DNA of 64,000 nt from Nematopogon swammerdamellus (Eukaryota > Arthropoda > Insecta > Lepidoptera > Adelidae). How positions within the stretch are numbered: the stretch's first letter is position 1; every line of letters starts with the position of its first letter. The notes beneath the pieces were generated by a model. It made no database searches. It was not told where the DNA came from and worked only from the letters and a program-made list of their open reading frames with translations. A program made the translations under genes and the position numbers. Positions 53,280-64,000 of the stretch are shown one piece after another. The stretch spans positions 24,289,596 through 24,353,595 of the forward strand of contig OX336343.1 of NCBI GenBank assembly GCA_946902875.1. Reading direction: 5' to 3'.

Positions 53280-54440
53280 TATATGTTTTTAGCATTAATT
53301 TTCGAGAAATTTAACAAAACATGTTTGCTACCTAAACATTAAATAGATCAACCTGTGTGTGCCAGTAGGTAACTTGGACTGTACGGGGCCAATGACCGTA
53401 CTATGTTCAAACGCAGAACAGCTGTTTGTTGTGTTTTTGGATGTGTGAGAGGGTGTGTGTACGTGTGTGAGTATGTGTGGGTACTCTTCTCTAACACTAG
53501 TAGTTAGGAGCTTACATATTAGGTACTTACTTACATTTACAAAAATTGCTGGAAATAGCCACCTTGCACTCGGATGCAAAGAGTGGCCTTCCTCGCGATA
53601 CTCTAATTCACACGAACTAGAGTGTCACTGTCACATACCGAATGCGTTTACGATCCGGACACGCAACTATTCTTCATTCTCCACGGTGGTGTGACCATCC
53701 TGGCCATAAGCTAGGTCCTTGGCCCGTCCGCAGAGTCCCCACACATGAATATCTAGCGGCGGTACATACGTCATAGTATGTTGCTCATACATCGCCACAC
53801 ACAGCAGCAACTAAGTTCCAGTTTGAGTCTCGGTAACCGGCATTTTGAATTTGCGAAATATGGCATGTGCTCTCTCGCGAACCGATTGCAACACACTGAC
53901 AAAAAACAAAGAAATTGCCCCCGCGCCGCCGCGCACGGGGTGAGTACGCACAGACGGAAATGAATGACTGTCGGCGTAGTGAAAAAGCTGTCGGCGGCTG
54001 TCAACAAAGTAAGTCACAAGGTCACTAGGCCTGTTGTCAGTGCGCCACCACCGCTGCGCCGCCATAAAACTAGAGACGTCGCGCTAGGTAACTACCTACG
54101 TTTCGTGTTTAGCAAGAAAAGGGTCTATAGCATGATTAGTTTTTAGAGCTATTTGATTGTATTTTTTTGTTAGGAGATGTTAGGAGAAAAAATGCTCATG
54201 TAGGGAGGCGTGAATGGGCACCTGTCAGGCCGGCATGGCATTCGCAGCCCCCGCATGCGCCCGAATGTCCATGGGCGTCGCTAGACACCTTATGGATGAC
54301 TCGGCGCCACATGTCGCGCTTAGTATAAAAAAATATATATATATATATAAACATATGTTTTTTTTTACGTAAAGTGTTTATTTGAGTGTGTATGGAACCC
54401 TCCCGAAACATTTGACACAAATAACGGAGCACCTTATATT
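53280..54440 (+). mobile_element. Diverged copy of the TIR element
   Basis: Bases 53280-53430 match the arm near 40090-40330 ('GTTTTTAGCATTAATTTTCG', 'AACGCAGAACAGCTGTTTG'); 54010-54190 match 40360-40540; 54350-54440 match the right end ('CCTCCCGAAACATTTGAC', 'AACGGAGCACCTTATAT'). About 0.55 kb in the middle (53450-54000) is not shared and may be an insertion. Clearly older than the two arms. Confidence 0.65.
54206..54335 (+). mobile_element. LINE 3' untranslated fragment
   Basis: 'GTGAATGGGCACCTGTCAGG', 'CCATGGGCGTCGCTAGACAC', 'GGCGCCACATGTCGCGC' and an A/TA-run. Same 3' end as the LINE copies at 13590 and 48157, plus orientation, inserted in the TIR element copy. Confidence 0.75.
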
Positions 54441-54459
54441 TATATATGTATACATATAC

Positions 54460-54735
54460 TCATAATAAATCTGTAAGAGATGGTTATGGAGTAAATTACT
54501 TTGTTTTATGAGATACTGAGTTTGTAGACTAGAATATGTATGATACTTACTAAAACTACATAAATTGACGATTTTTAGAAATATTTTCGTATGTATGTAT
54601 ATAATATGTTTGTTCATCCATAACTCTTAAACCGATCATTCGAATTCGATGAAAATGACAAAGACATTTAACTATACGTGACAGGATAGGCTGAATAAAA
54701 TTCTGTTCCAGTTACGCTAAGGTGTGGCTCTCATA
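54460..54735 (+). repeat. Family X1 repeat
   Basis: 'AATAAATCTGTAAGAGATGG', 'TTATGGAGTAAATTACTTTG', 'GATCATTCGAATTCGATG', 'GGATAGGCTGAATAAAATTC' and 'GTTACGCTAAGGTGTGGCTC', in the same order as at 34765. Confidence 0.7.
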
Positions 54736-54771
54736 CAAACTGAATTGTTCCGCGCGCCGAAATAACGGCTA

Positions 54772-54895
54772 GCGGGAAGCAGCAGGTGAATATTTCCGTC
54801 AGAAAAAAATTATTTGTACACGCCGACCGGATTCGAACCTCGAACCTCTCGCAAGAGAAGCCGACGCCGAAACCACTCGGCCACCCGCCGCTTTT
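54772..54895 (-). repeat. SINE-B copy
   Basis: The minus strand reads 'GCGGCGGGTGGCCGAGTGG', 'CGGCTTCTCTTGCGAGAGG', 'TTCGAGGTTCGAATCCGG' and 'CGGCGTGTACAAAT'. It is the clearest SINE-B head in the window, with intact A- and B-box-like sequences. Confidence 0.75.
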
Positions 54896-55049
54896 TATAT
54901 AAGTTAATGTATGTAATACGAGTATGAAGCGTTGTACTATGTTATCGGTGTCGAGTGCAGTTGTCGCTAGAGGTCGCCACAGTGATGGGTAGGTATAAAG
55001 GGCGATACGGGTGCGGGGCAGTGAGTAAGCGTGTGGTGCGCGTGCGCAG

Positions 55050-55244
55050 ACCCGGGCGAGGAGCACTACCCGGCCGCGATCCCGCCCGCTCCGAAGGTGG
55101 CCGCGGAGCCGCCGCCGCTGCCGGCGCCGCCCGCGGACTCCTCGAGCCACCGCGCCTCCGCCCCCGCGCCGCCCCCGCCGCCGCCCCAGCGCGCCTCCGA
55201 CGCGCCGCACCGCGCGCCCGCCCCGCCCGCCGACACGCAGCCAG
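55050..55244 (+). CDS. eva-1: EVA-1-like receptor, exon f: Pro/Ala-rich linker
   Basis: An acceptor CGTGCGCAG ends at 55049. The first two bases complete an Asp codon with exon e, then PGEEHYPAAIPPAPKVAAEP, PPADSSSHRASAPAPPPPPP and QRASDAPHRAPAPPADTQPG. The composition is Pro/Ala-rich, as in an unstructured extracellular stalk. The donor is CCAG|GTACTG, phase 1, so the gene continues to the right. The very high GC content could make this frame look good by chance, but the phase agreement at the junction supports it. Confidence 0.7.
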
Positions 55245-56216
55245 GTACTGAAACGGGCGCACTTTGCCGTTTCTTGAAGTTATACTTCTTTAGGCGCTTT
55301 GCGAAATATGATTTTTTTTTTTAAACACACATTTTTTTTGTTAAACATATGCACACTTAGATTGTTCCGTTTCTCCCTGGCGACGGCATGGGGCGGAAGA
55401 CTTAGGGTGTACATGATGTAAAAATATTAATTATCCTTCAAACTATATTTCATTACACAACACACCACATCCACACAACAAACACACATATCCTTCATAC
55501 AACGAGATATAAGTATGTACCTGGAGGTACATACTGTTGCACATACTGTAGATGTTTCCCGGGCAAGCCTCTACGGTTTCAGCATGAAAGGCGAGCGAGA
55601 ATACAACTTCTCTCGCTCGCTTTTCGATGTATTCCAGCTCTCGTGTCGATAGCACAAGCGCGCGGAGAGCTAGCGACCGCGACGCTGCAACGCTATTTCT
55701 GAATATAATTTACCAAGTCCAGTTCTGAATTGTTGTTATTTGTTGTTTATTGTATAATTTCATCCATAGGTAAGTAACCTACGCTTGGATACGTCGAAAA
55801 TTCCGCCAGTTCTAAATTCAATGCGAAGAAGAACTGACAAACAAACTTCGCAAGTCACAATGTTTTGTTAGTACCTTATAAGTATTATATTATTAAAGTA
55901 ATTTACAATAATTAACCCATACTACCGCTCACAAGAACATTAATATTTACAGCATAAACATGAATACTCAAGAATCTGACCACTCTGCCTATTTACATTA
56001 CCTATATCTGGTGTATAGTACCATCGCCAATTTTGATACTTCATATCAAGTCAAATAAAAAACAATTCGTTTTCATTTATCACAAAGAAATGTAATAAAT
56101 AAGTCATATTAAAAATCTATTGATACAAAGTGTATCCAATTGTGAAAGTTTGTTAGTGGGAAAAATTCACAGATCTCATGCATTACATATGACCTTCGGG
56201 TACATTGAAAATGACT
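55245..56216. other. Next intron (partial), no gene seen
   Basis: AT-rich sequence with T-runs at 55312-55340. Short open frames show no domain. No transmembrane exon of the lectin gene is found. Confidence 0.4.
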
Positions 56217-56345
56217 TTTTAACCGACTTCCAAAAAAGGAGGAGGTTCTCAATTCGTCTGTATGTTTTTTTTTTTTATTTTTTTTTTATTTTTTTTTTTA
56301 TTTTTTTGTATGTTTGTAACACGATTTCTCCGTCAATTGAGGGCC
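56217..56345 (+). repeat. AACCGACTTCCAAAA-type repeat
   Basis: 'TTAACCGACTTCCAAAAAAG', 'GAGGAGGTTCTCAATTCG', a 50-bp T-rich tract (56262-56310) and 'CACGATTTCTCCGTCAATTG'. The same 'GTCAATTG.GGGCCGATTT' order recurs at 57095-57125. Confidence 0.65.
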
Positions 56346-57289
56346 GATTTAGAAAATTCTTTTTTTGTTAGTTAGGTCATACTTCCGAGGTGGTCCCATT
56401 TCAATTTTATCGAAATTGGTTCAGTGGTTTTCGAAAAATCAGCATAATACTATGGTGTGTGGTTACCTTCAGCAAAACTTGTGATGTGGTCGTTTTCGGC
56501 AATTTTCAGTTTGATAAATTAGTATGGTGTGTGGTTACCTTCAGCAAAACATTTGTGATGTGGACTTATTCAGCAATTTGCAGTCTGACACATATGGCGA
56601 ATAATTCTGTACCACTTCAATCGATTTCGATTATTCGATTTCGATTATTCTTTTTTATGTAATATTACTAAAAAGAATGAAATAAAAACTGCTTTAAAAA
56701 ATATTAAACCGATTTCCAAAAAACAAAAAAAAAAAAACTAAAAAGTATTAAATACCTAATATTTTGAAATTTTCTCTGTCCTGTTGAAATACATGAATCG
56801 ATATACTAGTGATACATATTCGGACCCTTGTTTCATGAATATTCTAAATTTGAAATTTTTTATCTTTTCCGACCGGCGCTTAATTTATTATGGTACCTGG
56901 CCAGTACCTACTGTACCGAGTACCATCGAGCTGGTTTGATGATGGAGACAGAAGGTGGCCATAGGAACTCCTAAACTACACATGATAAACCCATCGTGTT
57001 TGGGCTCGTTGCATTTGTCTTCACGAGAAATTTACTTTAGACCTAAAAGATTCTCAATTCGACGGTATGTTTTCTTTTTTTGGATGTTTGTTACGCGATT
57101 ACTCCGTCAATTGTGGGCCGATTTTGAAAATTCTTTTTTTTTTATTTGAAAGGGGATAACCCTGAGGTTTTTGAAGTGAAAACTTCTTTAGCGGCTCTTG
57201 GCACTTTTTTAGGTGGGTAAAAATGTATAACTCGCGACATCGCGTCAGCGTCATTTTTAAAATGAAACCTTAAGTCATTGCGTTAAGGG
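56346..57289. other. Repeat-rich intron DNA
   Basis: A 60-bp direct repeat 'ATGGTGTGTGGTTACCTTCA' occurs at 56452 and 56523. The minus-strand copy of the 1915-2340 repeat is at 56925-57010. A second AACCGACTTC-type body is at 57050-57140. Confidence 0.5.
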
Positions 57290-57540
57290 TTAAGTTAGAG
57301 TGGCACGGGATCTGCCGGCACTCCCGGAGTGCAACTGTTAAGTAGGGTTCCGTAACACGTTTATGTCTGTCCATTCTACTAAGTTCTGCAAAATGAATGT
57401 AGGGTTCCGTAACATATGCATGTCTATCCGTTCTACTAAATTTTACAATTTTCAACCAAGGTCCTCCGACGGTTATTTTATAATAAAAGTAGGCTTCCGT
57501 AACACGTTTATGTCTGTCCATTCTACTAAGTTCTGCAACA
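57290..57540 (+). repeat. Diverged tandem repeat, about three units
   Basis: 'TTCCGTAACACGTTTATGTC' with 'TCTGTCCATTCTACTAAGTT' occurs at 57350 and 57500, and a diverged version ('TTCCGTAACATATGCATGTC') at 57405. The third unit runs straight into SINE-A. Confidence 0.7.
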
Positions 57541-57882
57541 TCACCTACAACGTCCGTGATGTCAGCCCATAACACCAGTGCCATGTCAGTGCTTCCCCCT
57601 TTGATCGTGCTGACTACACTGAACTGGTCGGAAAACACAAACTATTTACATAGCCGTTTCGACCGACGTTTAATTCAGTGCGGTGGTACCAACCCGGGAA
57701 GGTTAAACCCTACCACCAAGTAAGATTACGAGGGAAGGGACTTACAGTTTTACGAGGAATCCGAACCTTGGTCAGCCTCCAACGGTCAGCGGTCACCCAT
57801 CTAAGTACTGACCGCACCCAGCGTTGCTTAAAATTCAATAGCGACAGTTGACTGTCTGCACCACTGAGCTATCGAAGCTGAC
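57537..57882 (-). repeat. SINE-A, nearly complete copy
   Basis: Same order as the copy at 32086 with the tRNA-like A box at 57860-57880, the 5S-like 'GGTCACCCATCTAAGTACTG' (plus strand) and the B box. The A-tail and last tail bases are missing at the left end. Very similar to the 32-kb copy; one 'GGTGAACTAG' deletion shortens it near 57578. Confidence 0.8.
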
Positions 57883-57914
57883 GTGGTCCTATTTTAATTG
57901 GGTCAAGATCGGAT

Positions 57915-57970
57915 TGGAAAGCGAGGCGGAATCGCGAGGCCGAAGGCCGAGCGATTCCGCCGAGTACATT
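57915..57970. repeat. Short palindrome with foldback-type core
   Basis: 'GGCGGAATCG' and 'CGATTCCGCC' flank 'CGAGGCCGAAGGCCGAG', the same GGCCGAAGGCC motif used in the FB1 and FB2 subrepeats. Confidence 0.6.
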
Positions 57971-58003
57971 AATAGCAAAAATTACTAAAAAAAACTGTGA
58001 AAT

Positions 58004-58377
58004 AAAAAAAACTGTTTTAAAAAACATAAAACCGACTTCCTAAAAAAAGTAGAACTAAAAAACTATTTAAAATAAAAATATAAAAACCGCCTTCAAAAAT
58101 ATATGAAATAAAAACCTAAAAAAAAAAACGAACCCTAGAGTTGAAGGCGGTGCTAAAGCAAGCAAAAATGATGCATGAAAGAAAACATGAGCGGATGATA
58201 ATATCCTTTGTGATTTGTGTAGCCTTTTTAGCACCGCATTCAACTCTAGGGTTCGTTTTTTTTTTTAGGTTTTTATTTCATATATTTTTGAAGGCGGTTT
58301 TTATATTTTTATTTTAAATAGTTTTTTAGTTCTACTTTTTTTAGGAAGTCGGTTTTATGTTTTTTAAAACAGTTTTT
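58004..58377. repeat. Near-perfect hairpin, 150-bp arms
   Basis: Left arm 58004-58157, loop 58158-58226, right arm 58227-58377. The arms pair 'AACCGACTTCCTAAAAAAAG', 'AACCGCCTTCAAAAATATAT' and 'CGAACCCTAGAGTTGAAGGC' with their reverse complements; I count only a few mismatches and small A/T-run length differences. Probably a MITE of the AACCGACTTC group, recently formed or maintained. Confidence 0.9.
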
Positions 58378-58384
58378 AGGACGT

Positions 58385-58669
58385 ATTCAAATATAAGCAT
58401 ACAGCGAGTCGCCGACAGTCGGCGACTCGGGCGTGAAAATATCCTGGTGTGGCTGAAGCGACGAACTCAAAGAGCGAACACACTCCAGATTCTAACAGCG
58501 CGCACCTGCTCACTATATAATTACTTCTACTCTTCTAAATACTAACATCTATTCGGCACACGTATAAGCTCGCCTCTGGAATAATCTGTCCGTGCATTTA
58601 AACTCCACTACGTCTATGAATGTATTTAAGGTAAATTTGAGAAATCATTTCCTATTCTTACTGAAGTAA
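58385..58669 (+). pseudogene. LINE 3' coding relic
   Basis: Bases 58385-58510 match the repeat at 8030-8160 (minus). Bases 58571-58669 then read LWNNLSVHLNSTTSMNVFK and VNLRNHFLFLLK before a stop, typical of the last residues of LINE ORF2 (W-N-x-L-x...F-K). No RT core is present. Confidence 0.55.
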
Positions 58670-58796
58670 GTACATTTTTACTAGCATACATACTAGCTAC
58701 ATATTGCACTAGCTTTTACCCGCGACTCGCGGTAAAGTCGGTTTAATAGCAAATCCGATTTAAACGACAATATGATAAACGATCGCTTCTTTTGTA

Positions 58797-59760
<964 letters not shown>

Positions 59761-60325
59761 TATATAATATATAAGGTAGATCCCGATAAAAGGTAGTCCC
59801 CAGGATGGAATCTATCTTCTTCCCAAAATTGTATCTAAATATGTATAGTATATATATATCTAACATCGCTTCAAACCAACCCAACAACCATTCGACACTA
59901 AATTCCGTTCATAGGTACTATACTTTCCTATACTTTCTTTGATACTGCTCAGTCCTAAGGCTATTTCTCGTGATGGTATATAGTCTATAGTGTGCTTCAA
60001 GAACTATCTTTACATTGGTGCAAACCACATCAAAATCTGTTCAGTGGTTCCGGAGTTTACCTCAAACATATATACATACATACAAACAGACAGAAGTTCC
60101 CTTTTATAAAAAGTAGAAGAAGATAGAGAAAAAGTAGAGATTAGTTTGTAGTTTATCTTAATGCATTACATAAAACATTGCCACAAACTATTCTTGTACA
60201 TAATATATATACTTCTCCCACATCCCAAAGGTTAGTTAGAATAGAATGCCTCACGGAATTAAGCTCACCTATTGTGCCTAATTTGTATAAATAGGAGTTC
60301 AATAAAGAATATATATCCATATTTA
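59761..60325 (+). repeat. LINE/SINE 3' ends
   Basis: 'CAAAATCTGTTCAGTGGTTC' then 'CGGAGTTTACCTC' at 60030-60065 is a SINE/RTE tail. 'GGAATTAAGCTCACCTATTG' and 'AATAAAGAATATATATC' at 60256-60318 form a LINE-type 3' end. Confidence 0.55.
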
Positions 60326-62164
60326 AAAATTTGATTATGATTTACTTGCTTTTTCATATTGAAATAAATAAGTCAATTTTGAAAAAAAAAAAAAAATTAA
60401 TTAAAATTCTCAATTTTCAAGTGTATGCATACACGAAAAGCATTTTAACTACTCCACTGCAAGATAAAGACGACACGAAACTCGCGTAATGGAAAATTTA
60501 AAAAAATCATAACTCCCAAAATTTTTACTTTTTTCAAACAATTCAAAAAATATCCCCAGATATTTAGTCAATCTACAATATAAAAATATAAAAGTTTAAA
60601 ATATATATTTAGAAATATGTTTAAAAGTTCCCTTTTTAAACCCCCTAAAAACGGCTATTTTAAGCGGTTTTTTGCGATTTTCTCAAAAACTCTCAAAATT
60701 TTTACATATTTTTTTTCATATTTTGAGACCCTAAATATTCACGTAACCTTGAAACTCATGACACCAGGGCCATTTCGCACTTTTTCTGAAATCGAGGCCT
60801 ATACTGAAGCGATCGAAAAGACATTTCCAATGTCAAAACAGTAGTCAGTGTCTTAGATAAAATTACGGTCAGTTAACGCATCCTTAACAGTATAATAACT
60901 CTTTTCAATTAACATTAGTTTAATCCGTCGTATAAAATTATTATCATCTAATTGTTTTATGTTAGAAGACAGTTTATTATAAAATCTAACACTATTACAG
61001 ATAAAGCTTTTTGACGTTTTAGATAATCTATCTATGTCTTATTAATTGTACATTATGAATATAAGTTAACCGATGTAATGTCTAGATGTTTTAACTTCAC
61101 TGTTCGAATGTGTGGTTCTGAAATCATACAAAGGACATTGGCGATTCGGCCCCCGACCGAACCGAACCACAAAACTAACTCTCGCTCGCGTTGTGTTCAG
61201 ACTACGTCTTATCCAATTCTACTAATTTTCTTCTAACCGGTCCTACCTAGATATCGTTATACCGTAAAATAAAACATTACGTCTACTTAATATCAAAACA
61301 TTCAACGATTTCCTTTCACTTTTTAAAGTTACAATCATACATCTATACATATAACAAAATCGTAAATGCAAAAAAGTCTGTACATTGAATATATTCAGAA
61401 AAAACCAACCACGGAGTTATTAGAGAATATACTATATTTTAGTAGTTAGGCTGCGAGTAGGATAGGTGTTATTATTAGAGCACCCCGTGTTCGAAAGCAT
61501 CTAGGTCTAGCTGCGGATGTTTCAGTACACACGCACGCACGCACCACCGCCGCCGCCGCCGCGCCGTCCTCCGCACTCGCGCACCCGCAGCATCAGCACA
61601 GCATCTCATCTGTGCCTAGCTCGCGGTACCGTCTCGCGGCCCGCTCCGCGTGGCGCGTTGTGCGACGACACGAGACGCTAGCCGAACTACATAGCAACTG
61701 CGTAATTGGAGACTCCGAAAGCTCTCCAGGAAGAGATCGACTTACTGGATTCCATTATTTTCTGAAAATTACTTTATTACGAGTGACCCTCGTTCACTTC
61801 GTTGTGAACACTCCGCTCCAGAGTGGAAGAGGAGCATTTTCTTAAATTAAGATCTTTATTTTTTCATTCACTCGAAAAGCGCGCGCGTGAGTACGAGGCG
61901 ATCCTGTAGGCTGTGCTGAAGGTAGACGCTAATAGGACGCCTTCTAACGATTTTTAAAGATACACCTACTTAATTTCCTTTTTATTAGATTTTGTAATTG
62001 CATGTATCAGTTTAACGTCAAATTCAGCATATATTTTAAATGTTAACATTCAAGTACTCGTGAGTCCGCAACAAATAAACACAAGCGCGCCGTGCACCAG
62101 CCATGCACGCTGCGCTGACTGACTGCGATCCCATAGCGACATTTAATTCGGAATAAAAAAAATT
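60326..62164. other. Intron DNA, no gene seen
   Basis: Bases 60500-60840 form an AT-rich repeat whose end is shared with 2490-2525. A (GCAC)n/(CCG)n stretch lies at 61528-61562. The open frame at 61612-61845 has no recognised domain. Confidence 0.4.
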
Positions 62165-64000
62165 TCCTTAATGACTCTTCGATCATACTATCATCATCTA
62201 CCACATGTGGTTAGAATTTATGCGGGCCTATATCGCTCACCTAACCTGGGTGTCTACGAATCGACCTCATTCTTTGAGCACCTTAGCAGTGTGACGGACA
62301 AGTTGCTTGGTGAGCTTCCAACGGCCGAAATTGTGTGGGCGACTTCAATGTCATACACAAGGAATGGCTTGGGTCCCCCGTCACCGATCACTCCGGCCGG
62401 GAAGCTTACAACTTGGCTATAGCTCACGGATTGACACAGTTGGTTTCAGGATATACGCGTATACCTGACAATCCTGCGCATAAGCCCAGCTTGTTGGACC
62501 TTGTGCTGACTTTTGAACCTACAGGATACAGAGTTAGTGTCAGGGCTCCCCTTGGGAGCTCTGATCACTGTCTCGTGTCCTGTAATGTGCCGACTGTGTA
62601 CTACGCGGAATCACGCGAGCCTAGTACACGCACAGTCTGGCACTACAAGTCGGCGCAATGGGAGGAATTCCGATCTTTTCTTGGAAATTTCCCTTGGAGG
62701 GAGGTATGCTTTGCCTCAGCGGACCACTCATCCAAGTGCGCCGTGTCTATTGCCGAGCTGATACAACAGGGTATGGAATATTTTGTTCCGTCTTCTGTTG
62801 TGCCGCTGGGCGGTAGACACAAGCCCTGGTTCAACCGCCAATGCCGCCTCGCGGTAGAGGCCAAGAATCAGACCTTCAGGCAATGGCTGTTCGCCCGTAC
62901 TGCTGAGGCAAGACGCACACTTAATGCCTCCTCCAGGTCTTGCAAGCGAACGCTCAATGTGGCCAAGTACAAGCACGACCATAAAATTGGCGAGAGGCTA
63001 GTTCGCTGTCCAACCGGCAGCCGAGCATTCTGGTCTCTCGCCAACTCTATTGGTCGAAACTTTTGTCGCTCTGGTACACCACCGCTGGCACGTCCTGATG
63101 GATCACTCGCCATCCTCGCGAAGGAGAAGGCGAACATTTTTGCTCGCCTTTTCGCGTCCAACTCAAATCTGGATGACCAGGGTGCAACCCCTCCCTCAAT
63201 ACCACACTGTGGGATTTCGATGTTGGAGCCAAGGATGCACCGTAGACAGGTCTACAAGTGCCTGAAGACGTTGGACACTTCGAAGAGTAGTGGTCCTGAT
63301 GGCATTCCAGCCATGTAAAAGTAAAAAGTAAAATGTGCTCAAGATTTGTGCCCATGAGTTGGCACCAATCATCTCCCGCCTTTTCCGTCTCTCCTTCGCC
63401 CGTGGGATTGTACCCTCTTGCTGGAAAAGAGCCTCGGTCCAGCCGGTTCCAAAGAAGGGAGACTCCGCGAACCCCTCCAACTATCGGCCCATTGCGATAA
63501 CTTCACTATTATTTAAAGTTATGGAGCGCCTTACTAACACCCAGCTCCTAACTCCAGGATGACAAGCAGTACGGATTCCGGAAAGCGCGGTCAACAGGAG
63601 ATCTTCTAACGTACGTTACGCATATATGGGCCGAAAAATTGGACAATTTTGGGGAGTCGCTGGCAGTCGCCCTGGATATCTCCAAGGCTTTCGACCGCGC
63701 TTGGCACCGAGGCCTTCTAGGCAAGCTTCCGTCCTTCGGCATTCCACCCAATCTCTGCACCTGGATCGCCAGCTTTTTGGCGGGTCGTTCCATCTTCGTT
63801 ACCATCGATGGCTCGAAATCGGACGACTTTCCAATTAACGCTGGTGTTCCGCAGGGCTCTGTGTTGTCGCCTACGCTTTTCTTAATCTTTATAAACGATC
63901 TACTGTCCTTGGGCATGATACACAGCTATGCAGACGACAGCACGGAGCACGAGGGCTATGTTAATGACTGGAAGAGTAGAGATTCGCGGCACAGGGAGGC
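62165..64000 (+). pseudogene. Second LINE ORF2, divergent subfamily, runs off the window
   Basis: Endonuclease: MGDFNVIHKEWLGSPVTDHS, LLDLVLTFEPTGYRVSVRAP and GSSDHCLVSCN in the frame 62335-63318. RT: PVPKKGDSANPSNYRPIAIT, then after further shifts QYGFRKARSTGDLLTYVTHI, ALDISKAFDRAWHRGLLGKL, NAGVPQGSVLSPTLFLIFIN and SYADDSTEHE. Frame breaks: one between the start region and 62335, a 19-nt insertion at about 63316, and one near 63555. The RT core residues survive. Related to, but clearly distinct from, the ORF2 at 43088. The endonuclease N-terminus before LPHVVRIYAGLYRSP is missing, so the copy is 5'-truncated or broken. Confidence 0.9.

Noticed and set aside
54800..54895. tRNA gene on the minus strand
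   Set aside because: A and B boxes are good, but the sequence continues as the same SINE-B body found at 1523 and lacks an acceptor stem.

Overview
The window looks like nuclear DNA of a moth or butterfly. It is dominated by repeats I know from Lepidoptera: SINE-like elements with a GGTTCCGTA end, 'GCCCGCGGCTTCGCTCGCG' termini, the 'CCCCGACG' elements, mariner transposons and jockey/CR1-type LINEs. These sit in the long introns of one host gene. Species cannot be told from the sequence.

The one host gene I can support runs on the + strand across most of the window. Six coding exons (4761-4981, 9603-9726, 25228-25377, 33175-33318, 53028-53165, 55050-55244) have GT/AG borders and agree in splice phase at every junction. 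Together they encode two consecutive SUEL-type (D-galactoside/L-rhamnose binding) lectin domains followed by an acidic, then Pro/Ala-rich linker. This matches the extracellular part of an EVA-1 (EVA1C-like) receptor; that orthology is inference. The signal-peptide exon should lie upstream and the membrane/cytoplasmic exons downstream; neither was found. The five introns are about 4.6, 15.5, 7.8, 19.7 and 1.9 kb.

The most unusual host feature is that three of the six exons carry a minisatellite that contains one of their own splice sites: the acceptor of exon b (six acceptors, mostly 80 bp apart), the donor of exon c (seven donors, 93 or 87 bp apart, every unit open and a multiple of three), and the acceptor of exon d (three acceptors inside a GT-rich unit of about 133 bp). 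The donor array could lengthen the second lectin domain in frame. The two acceptor arrays are frame-breaking decoys.

Region by region: 1-4760 SINE clusters and simple repeats; 4761-9726 first lectin domain; 9727-25227 a giant intron with mariner, LINE 3' end, several hairpin elements and three minisatellites (18, 36 and 21 bp units); 25228-33318 second lectin domain, with a foldback element carrying a retroelement fragment and a mariner broken by two SINEs; 33319-53027 a second foldback element, a CCCCGACG MITE, and a 12-kb structure with 1.7-kb inverted arms (38745-40457 and 49262-50985) around three or four LINE copies, one with an intact 1005-codon ORF2; 53028-55244 linker exons; 55245-64000 repeats, a very good 150-bp-arm hairpin, a nearly 1-kb pyrimidine tract and a LINE running off the right end.

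Most of the window is mobile DNA. Apart from the lectin gene I see no convincing host gene, no rRNA and no functional tRNA gene.
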